Shown: piece after piece, positions 12,301 to 25,013 of the stretch | Layout of the letters: each line of letters opens with the position of its first letter | Numbering within the stretch: the first letter of the stretch is position 1 | Assembly: GCA_911728455.2 (NCBI GenBank) | Contig: OU452226.1 | Location: 12,231,938 to 12,295,937 of the forward strand | Source: Marthasterias glacialis | Lineage: Eukaryota > Echinodermata > Asteroidea > Forcipulatida > Asteriidae | Direction of reading: 5' to 3' | Length of the DNA stretch: 64,000 nucleotides | Program-made: the position numbers and the translations under genes | The notes under the pieces: model-generated | What the model saw: only the letters and a program-made list of their open reading frames with translations | Database searches by the model: none | Told to the model about the DNA's origin: nothing

Positions 12301-15300
12301 TTTTTAAATTAAGTTTCAAAGTACAAGTGAGAAATGTTTTTATTTTTATAGATTATTTTTATTGTTCTCTCCAGTTGAATGCATTTAGAAGTCTACAAAA
12401 CCGTTCTTAAAAGCTCTTGGTTTAACAATTTGTAATTGCTTCATTCAACAAAGTTTCTTTACTAGTGTACCTTTTAATCCGATACATTACCAAAATCCTT
12501 TTCTGAGGCACCTCCCAGAAAGTTTAGCAAAGTGTTGGACAGGAACAGTCTCGTTCCTCACCTTCATGATGAAAACAACCTGACTAGGGAAGAAAATTTA
12601 TCAGGATGTTAATAGCAATTCATAGTAAAACAAATCCAATCGGCTTTTCCATCTTATACCACCTAGCTTACCTGAAATCTTACCATACCCGAGTTGTCAT
12701 CTACAATGTCCAAAGAAGCCACTGAACACTGTAGGTAGAGAATACGTAAAGCGGGGAAACTTCCTTATTACCTTACTTCCAGTCCCATGATGCACAAGAG
12801 ACCAGAGGACACCTGCTGCAGGACAGAAAATAGTTACATGCTGTGGAGGGAAGGTTTATTAAAAGCTGTGGATAAAGGGGTTACTGAATGCTGTTGAGGG
12901 AAGGTGTATTAATAGCTGTGGAAAAAGGGGGTTAAATGCTGTTGAGAGAAGGGATTATTGGCTGTGGAAGTAATAGGTTGGTTAAAAGCCATGTGGTAGA
13001 AGGAGCAAGTCCAGTTGCCCTTGATTATAGCGCAACCGTCCTTACCCTTCCCTTGGCTTGTATACTTTACCTGTGGCCCTGATACTTAACCTGATGATAC
13101 TTAACCTTTGCCGTAATCAGTCTAGTCTTTCTTGCGTTCCATAACTTCTCTTGGTGGCACAGATGTTCTTCAGTTTTGAAGTCGTTAGCGATGGCTTAGG
13201 TAGTTACTTAGTCTTGGTTCAACACATCTACGATTTGAAACCCCTTTTTCATGCTTCAAAGAAGTTCAATTTGTGATTCATTGTAACCCAGAATAAATTA
13301 GTCAAGTGTCAATACAAAAGAAATATGTAAAGTCTTTGAACCAAGACTAAGTTAACACCATTACCTCATGTCCTTTGACCTGCTTTGAGGAGCAAACGGT
13401 TAGCCACTTAATTTCTAGGCCTAAGAGTTACACTAAGCCTACCAGTAACCTCTTACCATTGATACAAACCTCTGCATCTATTCTAATGGCTGACATCTCT
13501 GCATCATCAAGTCTTGAACAAGCTGGTAACTTCAGAAGATTCTCTCAGAGGGTCCAGGGCTTCTTGGAGCCATCTTTTTTACAATTTTTTTTTAAATATT
13601 TTTTACGCAGCACACATTCAACTGAGTAGATGTAACTTTTCAAAAGAGTGGTTGGTAAAGTCACTGGCATGGGCCAGCTTTTGATAAACTACTAAAGTAC
13701 TGAAGGGTTTTCTGTGTACATCAAAGGAGCTTTACAAAATGGCTACATTCAATTAATTTAATGACGACTCTAGAAATATTGAACAATTCATTTAGCTTTC
13801 TAAAGGAATCGTTAAATATACCTAATAATCAAACATTTCATTAAATTGAATGCAAATTGCACAAGTTAGTGTCTTACATGGGGTCACGATGATGCTCAAC
13901 TGTGGAACAGTTTGTCTAATAAACACGTAAACATAACTGGCTAGATGAATTATGGTGGGAGTGTGCAGAATCTAACCCATTCTTTTGTAATTCTATTCTA
14001 TTTTATTCAAAATATTTCATTCTCTCAGCAGATTAGTTTCTTTATTTAACGGAAAACGTCAGTTAGATTCTACACTCTACAGTGTTATCTAGTATATGGT
14101 CTCAAGGAAATTGATTTGTTATAGGCCCTATTTATTTACGGTCAGTCTCCCTAAATCATGACAAAAAATAATTTAAACATGTCAACTCATAGCTTCAATT
14201 TCAACCAGGGAAATTTCCAAAAGAAAGATTGACTCTAATATTGCATCACTGGCCATGACCGATATGCACTGGAAAAGCCCGCTAAAGACATCGGAGTGCT
14301 CATTAACCATGAAAACTTTACGAGTGGACAACATCTGCAAGTTAAGTCGAACATCCTGTATAGAAAAGGAAAAAAGAGGGAGGGGAGGGGAACCTGATGA
14401 AAGAATGAATGTCGATCATTTCGCACCCAAGTCCTTGCATACCCATAGTTCCTGAAATTGACATCCAGTAGACTAAAACACAATGACCGCCTTGGAGAAA
14501 GGCTAGCATGCTAGGCCCTACTACGACGGCACTTTACATGAAAACTGCAGGATTTCCGTCAGAACTTTTCAGATCATTTTTTACTCTCTGGTAATCTTTG
14601 TTTGTAAATCTGTTAACAAAATCTAGTCCTGCCATTGCTGGATCGAACTCTTTTTTTCTGGAGGCTTTTTGATATTCAGCAGACTGCCTAATGGTAGTGG
14701 TAGTGGTACTGGTAGTGGTGACTGGCTTAATCTCCTTTGTGCTAATGACTGGGTACGAAATGACTTGGGTACGAAACAATCTCCGAGAATGGGGGAGGTG
14801 GGATGGGGAGTTTGGTTAGATCTCTGCTTACCATTTGTTGCCCTCATTATTAACTCTTGTGTTACCTTTGATGTCCTCCTAATACGTCAAACAGATCATT
14901 CGACAAAAAACCCACACACAGCAAACTCAAGAATGTTCAATTCATTGTCAATTGTCAATTCACAGAGTCTTCTCAGATGCTTAGAAATCAGCATAAGTTC
15001 AACATAGAAGACAAGAGTCCCCTGCCTCAACACAATCTCCCTGACTTCAAGCCGCCGGTGTTCCCCCCGCTTGTCTGCTTCACGCCGCAACTGTTCCCCT
15101 AGCCCCACTAACCGATGTCAAAAATCCTTGCCACACTAGTGGGGCTACTGTTCCCCCAACTTGCCTGCTTCTTCACGCCACCATCCTTCTGGAGCTACTC
15201 GGGTTCGCCCAAACCGTCGAAACCCCCTCTCTCATTCACATTTCCTTGGCAAAACTGTCTGTGCCGAGCCACAGAAAAAATATACCTGAGTTTTGATAGT

Positions 15301-15655
15301 GTTGCCAGTAATTCAGTGAAGTTTTCTTATCTGCAGTTGGTTTATCCCTTGAGGATGGAAGATGAATTTCCTGGAGCACTCTCCAGCCACTCACGAGCTC
15401 AACATCGAAGTTAAGTAAATGGCTTTTGCGTCAGTCTGTATACAGTTTAAAGTTCGAATAAAACTTACTCCGTGGAACTCTTGAAATGGTCTAAAGGGCT
15501 CGACAGTGAAATTAGACGGTGTTGAATATTGTTCCACTGCAGTTGGTAAGTAGTAGGAAGGTTTTAGTTTCAATAAAAGTACAGTAATAGTTCACCAGAA
15601 GAGCGAAGTCCAAATCCCGCAGCAGAAGAGCCTGTATTCTTGTAGTTGCAGCCAT
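11825..15655 (-). CDS. Unrecognised multi-exon gene
   Basis: I do not recognise this protein. Candidate exons in transcript order are 15596-15655 (starts MAATTRIQALLLRDLD), 14920-15090 (contains EHRRLEVREIVLRQG), 14585-14683 (contains DPAMAGLDFVNRF), 14206-14355 (DVRLNLQMLSTRKVF and ending LLEISL), 12777-12815 (QVSSGLLCIMGLE) and 12491-12579 (VVFIMKVRNETVP). The first five are all in phase 0 and multiples of three, which argues for a real gene. A possible last exon is 11825-12007 (contains HPFVMTLVGLDPVYHELK, then a stop), but it needs phase 0 while the preceding exon ends in phase 2, so an exon is missing or a border is wrong. The protein looks soluble and mostly helical. It is divergent from DRG1, with 1.5 kb between start codons. 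The exact donors of the second and fourth exons are weak. Confidence 0.5.
12825..14200. other. Intron-like stretch, no feature seen apart from a short local repeat
   Basis: This lies between two candidate exons of the unrecognised gene. Near 12840-12980 a phrase like GCTGTGGA...AAGG...TTATTAA recurs three or four times, a small decayed tandem repeat. Otherwise I see no exon, RNA gene or transposon. Confidence 0.4.
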
Positions 15656-17155
15656 GTTGCCGGTCCATGTTCCCGCACGAAAATTGTACCACTCAATATA
15701 TTTCCACTGCTTGAAACAGGCGCCAGAAAAAAACAGACAAAAAATGCCTGATTTGCATATCAATGCCGATCTCTCCACCAAACTGATGAGCATTGGCTGA
15801 ATTCCAAAAAGCAAGGTGCCAATTGTCTAAAATACGAGGATACGCACGTGGAACCACATAAAAACTGGTACCTGTGCAGTTTGCATAAAATGACAGTTAA
15901 ATGCAGGGTCACTGCAAGTTGCAAAGGATGCTTCGAGCAAGAACGTGATTGGAGCACCGATCATGGGGTGAGGATGGGGGCGGTGCTAAACACCACCTTT
16001 TCTGTGGCACATTGTGCACGCGCGCCACATGCACCAACTTGTTAGTCAGACTACTGCGCAATCACGTCTGTGATTGGTCAATACAGGGCGGGGCTTAATG
16101 GATAGGTCTATTTCAGAACAATAAACAATAAAACAATAAAACAGCTTAATTAAAGGAGTCCTGTGCCATTTTGTAAAAACTATTTATTTACTTTTTTAGA
16201 GAGAGATTCGGGTTTATCCCTGGACCAACTCAATGTTGCAATTAGTTTATGAACAAAAAGTTGTCAGAATTTAGGATATTTTGCTGTCGTAAACTTTCTT
16301 TTCTTTAGTGATTCATTGTTGACTCAGTTCACGGCAGTAGGCCAATGAGCAAACTTTCCTCACAAATGTTTTTGAATGAGTACATTTTAGGGCTCACAAT
16401 TTTATGAATTTCAACAGAAAACTACAGTGTCCCCCTGAAACGACATCACGGCAACATGAGCGCCCTCGGTTGTTCGGAAAAGCATGGACTATTCTAAATC
16501 TTTAAAGAAGTGCATTTTTCATTGAAATTAACCAAAAAGAGGTGTCAATTAGTTTTCATACGCTGAAGGAGATTATAAAGTAGCACACAGTAACGTTCCT
16601 AAAGAAATATTCACTGTCCCTTCAATTGTCTTTCTACAATCACGGCTGAAATCTGAAAATTTCGAAACAATTTCAAGACGAACACAAAGTTGATTTCCAA
16701 TAGGACTTTATTAAATCGACAAGAGAGTGTAGATACGTTAAAAAATATTTTCTTTTATTTGACTAGCAGCACGCCTGATTCACGAAACAAAAATAATTCA
16801 GAATGCATTTCGTGATGGGTATGATAGCGCCCTCTGTTGGCCTGTGCTGCGCAGTTTCTTTACAGTGTCTGAATATGCGGCTAGGTGTACGCACAGTCAC
16901 AGAGCCGTACATAGAACACGCAGCTGAAACCTTGTTTTCATGATAGTGCGTAATCTTGTTGCACTTATAACCATTTAATAATTAGGGGTCGATCCGTTAT
17001 ACAGCCTTTGGAAACAAGTATGAAAAAGACTTCGTCCAAAATCTAATTCACGGCTATTTTATTCTTCGTTCACGTTTTTCCATCGTCCATCCTGCCTACC
17101 ATTAAGTGCTTGCTGTTAATGTTGGGCACAATCACTGGTGATATTCCTCGCCAAA
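15656..17155. promoter_or_regulatory. Shared 5' region between divergent genes
   Basis: About 1.5 kb separates the start codons of the unrecognised minus-strand gene and DRG1. Both promoters must lie here or in nearby non-coding exons if those starts are right. I see no decisive TATA box. The DRG1 start sits in CCAAAATGGG, an acceptable initiation context. The stretch is otherwise non-coding in all frames. Confidence 0.4.
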
Positions 17156-20100
17156 ATGGGTATTCTAGAGAAAATTTCGGAGATTGAGGCCGAGGTTTGT
17201 ATTCTTTATTATTGCAATGTTACGTATATCACGAAAAATGGTCCATCGGCATGATCGGCATATCGGGCATCGGCTGTCACTGTTGCCGGTCATGCCGGTG
17301 ATCGTGATTGACAATGTTTTGTTACGTGCCTATTTATTCGATCATGTTTACCATGTTTACACCATCATGACCATAACGTGAAATAGAATTGAATGTGGGA
17401 CAATATGGCCGATATTTATAATATTTAAGTTGTTAGGGCTACTTCTTGTGGGAATTTTGTTGTTCATGTTGTAAACTTGTCGGCCCTGGCCTACTAAGTT
17501 TTATTTACAACATCATTCATTGTCTTGAAAGTTGAATTGAAGTGAAGAGGTGGAGGAAACGAAAAGATACATTACTAGATGTGGTCGCTGTTTTATCATT
17601 CATTATTTAGGCTACATTTACATTAAAACCAGACAACTTCATCATAAAAAGGTCTGTTGCAAATACTGCGTGGTTGATTTCAGCCATTATGTGAAATCAA
17701 CCGGAGCAGGCGGTATTTCATTGCAATTAAGTTACATGTTACGGTCAAATCAATATGACCAACATTGAATTAAAATATTTTTAATATTATAAGTTTTTCA
17801 CAGATTAAAACACAAATTTATCTGATAATGATTTATGTTTTTGGTGTAAATAAATGAGATACCAACTAATGTTTAGACATAAAGAGTATAGGCCTAATGA
17901 GTAATGAGTATGAGTCTATGACTTTTTGTCAAAATGAAAGAAAAAATGAGTGAGACAGTGTGTGTGTACGTGTGGTCTGTGCACGCTCTGCATTTGAATG
18001 ACCAAGTGACCTTTGCTTCGGAGGTCCAAACTTACATGGCCTCTTAAGACGGCTTCTGTTTCCAGGCAGGGGAAACATTTTCCTGTAAACACGACATCCA
18101 GCAGCTCCAACTGGTTAAAAGAGCTACGATCATCGCAGCAAGGGTGTCTAAAAAAATCAAATCTAATCAGAAGTAGGCACAATACACTTTTTGTCTTAAT
18201 TCTCCTCGTCACATTTACAGATGGCCCGCACACAAAAGAATAAGGCCACAAGTGCTCATCTTGGTCTGCTCAAGGCCCGCTTGGCCAAATTAAGAAGAGA
18301 GCTTATCACACCAAAGGGAGGCGGTGGACCAGCTGGAGAAGGCTTTGATGTTGCCAAGACAGGAGATGCTAGAATAGGCTTTGTCGGTAAGGAAAAAACA
18401 ATGCTACTTTACCTGAGTTGGACCCAAGTTCTGATGGCTGAATCATCGGTGTGTGGGTTCGATTCTCAGTCATGACACTTGTGTCCTTGAGCTAGGCACT
18501 CAACCATAATTGCTTCTCTTAACCCAGGCATATATGAATGGGAGAACCTGGGAGGGCTGGGAAGAGATGTGTTGGATTAACCCCTCAGGGCTAATTTAAA
18601 CAGCTTGGGGTTGTATGCTCACCATCCCATGTAGTTTGAGGAAGGGTCTAAGTATGCCAGATGAATAGGAATAATAATGTTGTAAAAGGCCTTGATCTAG
18701 TTATTAGGAATAGGATATCTGCACTATATAAGAACCAAGTATTATCATTCTTAAATGAGAACACTTGGAGTTGTAAAATACTCCACAACTACATCCTACA
18801 TAACAGATCTCCTTGAAAACACAACAAATCTCCTTGGAAAGGTTTTACTTTTATGGGTAAAGCTGTCAAGCGTGATACTCCACTCAGTAGCAGTACTTAG
18901 TCTTGGCTTTCAGAGGGTATTCTGCAAATGAGGTAAACGTCTAGAAGGTGCACAGTGGCCAAGACTTGGGTCACCAAAAGCAACTGCCTCTTTGAGATTC
19001 TTGAAATTCCAGGTACCCCCCCCCCCTCCCTCAATCCTTAAAAAGAATGAGCAAACTGTGGAATTCTGAACATCACATTAAACATGTTATTGATCATCTT
19101 GCAGGTTTTCCATCAGTTGGTAAATCTACGCTGCTGAGTAATCTTGCTGGTGTTTACTCGGAAGTAGCTGCCTATGAGTTCACTACCCTCACCACTGTGC
19201 CTGGGGTCATCAGATACAAGGGTGCTAAAATACAGGTAATTGATGGTGTCTCACAAGCCAAGGTTGAAACTACAGTGACTTGCTTGGTCATAAAGTGAAA
19301 GTCAAGCCATTTTTACAAACGAGCCAATATTCAGGAAATAAAACCCCAGGAAATTCCTGGAAACTTTAAAACCTCACTGCCACCCCATGTTCAGTTCACA
19401 CTTGACACAATTTTGCTGGGAAAAATCATCAAAATGCTGTCCCCAAGGTTAACTTGCTTTACCCTACTCCCATACAGGGATAGCTACATGTATGTCCTGG
19501 GAAATTTGCCGTTCCTAGAGGGTTTGCCAGGGTTAGCAATTTTAACCAGTTGGCGCCGGATGTCATGTATGTACACGAAAATATTGTCCGAGCCAACAAG
19601 TGGGCAGTGTTTGAACACGCCATTGTGTAAAATCAGATTACCAGAACAAAGGTCGCCCAGACACTCCGCTGCTGAGCGTGCACAGAGAACGCAAACACTG
19701 TCTAGCTCGTTTTAACCCTAACAAGGAGGAAACGTGGTCTTAATATTTTGCCGATTTTTCAATCATTATGCGGGGGTAATTGTGTAAATACCTGAATCCA
19801 GACCTTTGTCCTTTTGTTCCAAGAAGAGGATTACGAGACATCAAGAGGCTTCCACCATTGTTTAATCATTGTATTTCGGCTCAATGGAGGTAGGTTAAAA
19901 GTGAACTGGGGATTCAGCCTTGGTTTCGGGTTCAGTACCACTCCTGTGCCGTAGCTAACGGCCAAGGGTTTGCAATTCACGGTACACGTATTTGATTTTT
20001 TTTCGATGGAGAAAACAAAAATCCCGGTGCTATAAAGAGAATCATCGGTCAGTGCAAAATTGTTGCCTCACCAAGTACAGCCTTTTTCACAAAACCTTAC

Positions 20101-23100
20101 GTTTAAAATTGCACCAGTATGGTAACTCCCTAAGACTATTCTGGATGTACACACAAACCAAAACCCTCCTCAAAGAAACTCACAATTTGACATGTAACTT
20201 TTTTTCCTAAACAGCTTCTCGATCTTCCTGGTATCATTGAGGGCGCCAAAGATGGAAAGGGCAGAGGTCGTCAGGTCATTGCTGGTACGAGTCCACTTTA
20301 TGTCTCGCTCTTTTGACGTAGAAATTCTACGTGTTATGCTAAATTTCACTAAACACACAAGTACAAATCAATTGTTATCCTTTTTTAAAAGGAACAATCA
20401 ACCAAACTGTTATATCTAAGAAAGTTGTTCTTATAAAGTTTTTGAAAAAAAGGCGATGATGTGATGGTTAAGTGTCTTGCTCGTGGGAACAGGCACAGCA
20501 ACTGGGGTTGAGAACCAGAACACCAGAACTTGAGTCCAGTGCACTAGACCACTAGAACATGAGAATCAGGTTTTCCCGTTTGAATTGTTACAGTTGCAAG
20601 GACGTGCAGCATCATCTTCATGGTACTCGATGTCCTCAAACCACTCAAGCACAAGAAACTACTGGAGCATGAACTGGAAGGATTTGGCATCAGGTAAGGT
20701 CCAAGGAAATCGCCTTAACGTCGGGCTCACAGGCGGGATTCATTTTTGGAATTTCCTGAATATTTTTATTTTATTATTTTTTCGGGGGGAGGGGGGTGGG
20801 GGATATCGTTGTCATTTTTGTTTAACGTGACTCTGCCAAACCTTGGCTGTAAGCCATGATTGATAATTGTCCATGGCATGCTGGAATCTCGGAATTGCCT
20901 CCCATGCTGAATTTGATGATGGCAGCCTAACGATCTCTCATAATCCTGGTTCGTCTAACAAAAGGACTAAGGTTTGGAATTGGGGATTACAAAAAAATCC
21001 CTGGAACAAGGAAGAATTCCGAGCATAAATTCCAGTACCGTTTGTCCCTCTTTGTTACAGAGGAAACAAGTGTTACATGGTGAGTGCATGCTACACAATG
21101 TCCGAACGTGTTTACACGTCTGCCCGAAGCGTCCCAGGACATTATTCTCAAACTTGTTTGTCCGACTTCCGCTTGTGTGGCTGTAAAAGTTTTGCTTATA
21201 TGCATGTTATCCGGCTGTGAACTGGTTGAAAGGTTGCTCTATTCACACTAAAGTCTTGGACAATTTCCTTAATGTATTCAATGCCCGCTTCATGGCCATC
21301 ATTTCCTCACTAACAGGTTAAACAAGACGCCGCCGAACATCGGCTTCCGCAAGAAGGAGAAAGGAGGCATCAACTTGACCACGACCTGCGCACAGTCCAC
21401 CCTGGACACCGACCTGGTCAGGACGATCCTCGCCGAGTACAAGATCCACAACGCCGACGTGGTGTTAAGGGCCGACTCCACCACGGATGATCTTATCGAT
21501 GTTGTGGAGGGAAACCGCGTTTACATCCCCTGCATCTATGTGCTGAATAAGATTGATCAGATTTCTATCGAGGTGAGGTTAAAGGATGGTTCAAACTCAA
21601 TGCAAAGTCAAAGGGAGTTAAATCATGACATTAGAAATACACAAGATTAACAAGAAAAAATATCATAAGTAGAATTTAACCAGTTGATCTGGATGACTGT
21701 ATACACGAAAATATTGTCAGAGCCAGCAAACATATCATTTTGGAGCGTGCACACTCATCGTGCTACGCCTCATTCCACCCACACAAAGAGAAGAGTTGGT
21801 CATGACTATTTTGCCGATTTTCACCTATTATGTGGGGGATAGTGTGTAATCCCCAATTCCAGACTTTTGTCCTTTTGTCCCAAAAAGAGGATTATGAGAC
21901 AGTGAGAGGCTTCCAACATTGTTTATTTATTGAATTTTATCTCAATAGAGGAGTCAGAGTGAACCGGGGATCCAGCCTTGGTTAAGGATTTAGTACTAAT
22001 CCTCGGCTCACGGCCGAGGTTTTGCAGATCACGGTGCATGTATTTGATGTTTTCTCGACAGAGAAAACAAAAATCACGGTGCTATAAAGAGAATCTTTGT
22101 TCTCTTGTCAAGTCAGGGTCTCTTTGTGCCAGTGGAACTCTCAAAGAAAAATGATTCCGGCAATTCTGAGAAAATAATCCCGCCAGGCTGGACGGGAAAA
22201 ACATGGAGGATTCCCGGCAGCAACTGGTTATTACACAAGTATTTGTTTGATTGAGGTATGATCCGTCACATCTGTTCTGAGTTAGTTTCCAGTATTATGA
22301 TGCAGATGTAAACATTCACAATGTTTAAGAACTTGTAGTTAAAGCTGTATCATTTGCCTGTTCAGGAGCTTGACGTCATCTACAAGATCCCTCACTGCGT
22401 ACCCATCTCAGCCCACCATAAGTGGAACTTTGATGACTTATTGGAGAAGATGTGGGATTATCTTAAGCTGATCAGAATGTACGTATGAATAGGATTATCC
22501 TTGGATAATCCTAGGATAGAATGCCCAATCGGCAATGCTGTGATTTAAAGTCCAGGGTTCAATTTCACTAAGATTCATCTTAAGATGCCGGAGTGAAGTC
22601 ATCGGCGTGTGGGTTCAAATCTTAGTCATGATACTTGTGTCTTTGAGGGAATAATAACACTACAACCCCAAGCTGCTTAAAAATTAGCGCTAAGGGGTTA
22701 ATTCAACACATTACTGTCTCATCACGCGCAGGTTCCCATACACCAGGGTGAAGAGAAGCAGTTATGGTTGAAGTGCCTTGCTCAAGGACAAGTGTCATGA
22801 CCGGAAATCGAACCCACACTCCGATGAGCTGTAAATTGCTTCCCATCACCCAGGAGGGTAGAAATTGTTGATGTGAATGATTAGCAACCTCTGTGCCCAT
22901 ATGGCTGCATACTCCTAAGGTACAGTTGACAGCAAGTCGACAACAAAAATGATACGCAGAACTTGTTGAAAATACATTGTTTTATCGTTCTGTTGTAATT
23001 TAGATGTCTTTCCATACATGTATTCCTATTCCTTGTCTCTCCCGACAGATACACGAAACCCAAGGGTCAGCTGCCAGACTACGAGGCACCGGTCATTCTC

Positions 23101-23753
23101 AAGTCTGATCGCTGCGTCATTGAAGACTTCTGCAACAACCTGCACAAGAGCATCATGAAGGATTTCAAATAGTAAGTTGGGTTTTGTCCTTCCATTTTGT
23201 TCCGCCTTGGTTCCAAATGACACTAGAATCTAGTTCAGTCTGCGGATTAGGTGCTTGTGGCGATGGTAGGCAACTTCTTTTCCTTGGTTCCAATGACACT
23301 AGACTCTGGTATCATGTGGTGAATGCATCTACACAGTACGCAGTCAACCTTCCTACTATCTGACCATTCAATATCATCCACTGTGGTTTTGAATGATATA
23401 TATAAACTGTGCCAGCCTGCAATATGATATCACATGATGGATTCCTACACAGTACACATGCATAACATAAGTTAGCTCTGTGCGCAGTTTTGCCACCATA
23501 CACCACCCCATCAGGTGAATGGTTTCAAACGGTTGGTCAACTCGCAGGAAAATGTTACCAAGAGTAGGAAGGTTTTTACCAGTGATAATACCAAAACATG
23601 TTTCTGTTTTTTGTTTAAAAGACTCTTTCCACTTGGTGTATGTTCTTTTTCAGTGCCTTAGTATGGGGCTCCTCGGTCAAGCACAACCCCCAGAAAGTTG
23701 GTAAAGAGCACATGCTTTGTGATGAGGACGTCATACAGATCGTTAAGAAGTGA
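17156..23753 (+). CDS. DRG1: Developmentally regulated GTP-binding protein 1
   Basis: DRG1 is a cytoplasmic Obg-like GTPase that associates with ribosomes and works with the DFRP1/ZC3H15 partner in translation. Exons are 17156-17194, 18221-18386, 19105-19235, 20215-20284, 20594-20693, 21317-21572, 22366-22478, 23049-23171 and 23654-23753. All phases agree and give 365 residues against 367 in human. Visible features: N-terminal [13 protein letters not shown], lysine-rich helical segment, G1 loop GFPSVGKST at about 69-77, switch motif DLPG at 115-118, G4 motif NKID at 246-249, and a C-terminal TGS domain from about residue 290 ([14 protein letters not shown]). The protein ends QIVKK as in vertebrates. 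Introns hold the TTAA-type transposons and SINEs listed separately. Identification is secure. Confidence 0.97.
17925..18118 (-). mobile_element. TTAA-type non-autonomous transposon, truncated copy (DRG1 intron 1)
   Basis: Read on the minus strand this begins TTAACCAGTTGGAGC at 18118 and matches the first 200 bases or so of the other copies, including TTTCCCCTGCCTGGAAAC and a GAGCGTGCACAGACCAC block. The far end is missing. It is one of seven copies in the window. Confidence 0.8.
18430..18770 (+). mobile_element. tRNA-derived SINE, second family (DRG1 intron 2)
   Basis: It carries a B-box-like GGGTTCGATTCTC followed by CACTTGTGTCCTTGAGCTAG, then a body with TTGGATTAACCCC and CAGCTTGGGGTTGTATGCTC. 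The tail is TATAAGAACCAAGTATTATC. The same body is found inverted at 40345-40640 and in part at 22590-22835. A degraded tRNA head and a shared body define the family. Confidence 0.7.
19542..20055 (+). mobile_element. TTAA-type non-autonomous transposon (DRG1 intron 3)
   Basis: It starts TTAACCAGTTGGCGCCGG and shares the whole internal sequence with the other copies, including CCTTTGTCCTTTTGTTCCAA, GAGGATTACGAGACATC and AGGCTTCCACCATTG. The right end is lost, and only about 510 bases remain. No open frame is shared between copies, so it is non-autonomous. Confidence 0.85.
20455..20575 (-). mobile_element. SINE fragment (DRG1 intron 4)
   Basis: The fragment contains GGTTAAGTGTCTTGCTCGTG and CACCAGAACTTGAGTCCAGT, matching the head and early body of the SINE at 3652-3920 read in reverse. 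It is diverged and missing its middle. Confidence 0.55.
21676..22231 (+). mobile_element. TTAA-type non-autonomous transposon (DRG1 intron 6)
   Basis: It begins TTAACCAGTTGATCTGG and ends CGGCAGCAACTGGTTA. The internal blocks match the other copies. The right TTAA has decayed to TTATT. Length is about 555 bases. Confidence 0.85.
22590..22835. mobile_element. Composite SINE: plus-strand head joined to an inverted copy (DRG1 intron 7)
   Basis: 22590-22648 reads in plus orientation (GTCATCGGCGTGTGGGTTC, then CTTGTGTCTTTGAGG). From about 22650 the sequence is an inverted copy of the same family (ACAACCCCAAGCTGCTTAAA through AAATCGAACCCACACTCCGA). Two copies in opposite orientation are therefore fused or overlap. 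Confidence 0.6.
23305..23480. repeat. Copy related to the 108-bp tandem unit at 35.1 kb (DRG1 intron 8)
   Basis: The phrases CAACCTTCCTACTATCTGAC, CATTCAATATCA and GCCAGCCTGCAATATGA are the reverse of the unit repeated at 35100-35400. Here only one to two units are recognisable. Confidence 0.6.
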
Positions 23754-24753
23754 GTTCCGAGGGCCAGGGATAGCGTTGGCAAAACTAAGTACAAGTAGTC
23801 TCCCAAATTTTCCTAATCTACTCCGCTGACGGTAGTCGATTAGTCGGACAGTGCTGATGAGAACAATCTACACAGCCAAGTGGATACTAAAACATGGTGT
23901 TACAGCAAACCAAATATACATTGATACTTCATTGAAACCTGTACATACTTTTAGCTTGTTTGATTCTTGTGGACAGGACGATAGTGAAAATCAACCTCGT
24001 TCCCATGGAAGTATCAATCTCACCGCGCCATACTTTTCCCCAGTGCTTTTGCTCAATCACAACCCCTGGAATTGTGTAATCTAAATGTGCAAATATACGG
24101 CCCAGTCTAATTCATCTTGTGGTCCATCCACTCTTGGCGTGCGCTCAAGCATGGTAGCCCGCAAAAGCGACATCAAGTCATAGAGCAACTGGTCCCCTGT
24201 CATTGTGCTTTGATCTTGCTACACTGCTGACTGTATGCAGTTTAGAGAGACCATGTAAAACAGGATTTATATATAAAGTAGGATCACGTCAAAATACTTG
24301 CATTTTGAAACAGGCTTGCTAAGCAGTCGTAAGCGCCATACATGGGCTCTAAACATTTTATCCAGCGTCTGCGAAAAAGCAGTCACTTTTATCAGTGACT
24401 CCCTTCCAGGGGTTAGTGAGGAGAGGGCGTGTTGCCAATGGGAGGTTGAGTGAAACTGCATCTTTCATACACATTTTAACATGAACAGTTACGGGTCTTT
24501 TCAGTCCTTTTTTGGCATATACATAATGGCTTCATGTTTCGACCCCAGCAGTATCTTTGTCAAAGGCTCGTTTAGCTAGGGTCGAAACATAAGAACATTA
24601 CCACTCTTTGCATTCTTACAATACTTAACACAATTTTGTTGGTAAGTAGATTGCAAGAGCTAAATATTGCTTTCAATTTATTTATAATATTTTTATAATC
24701 CTTGATAATTACTAACACTCTGTTATTGTGTGTTCTTTTCTCCTTACTCACAG

Positions 24754-24760
24754 ACTCTGA
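24754..24760 (+). other. DRG1: Possible alternative last coding exon of DRG1
   Basis: The last DRG1 codons read AAG AAG TGA followed by GTTCC, so the stop codon overlaps a good splice donor (AA|GTGAGT). A strong acceptor, a pyrimidine run then CACAG, occurs just before 24754. Splicing there would give one extra residue, K-K-L-stop (stop at 24758-24760), instead of K-K-stop. Either way the protein is almost unchanged; the effect would be on the 3' UTR, which would gain a splice junction. Confidence 0.4.
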
Positions 24761-25013
24761 TGATGAATCAAGAGAGATAACTATTTACTCATCATGATCA
24801 ACCCCTTGTAGATACAAATGTAATAAGATGTCTTGGGCGCATGCAGCTACCTCGACCACTCTCGGACCTATTGGCTTGAGAAGTATTTTGTAAATTCCTT
24901 GTCCTGAAAGTTCAAGGAGCCTTTAAATGTGTAAATTAAACTTTAAAACGTTTTGCAAAGCAGAGACAGGTTACTGAACCAGGATATTGACTAACAGAGA
25001 GACAGCCAACATA

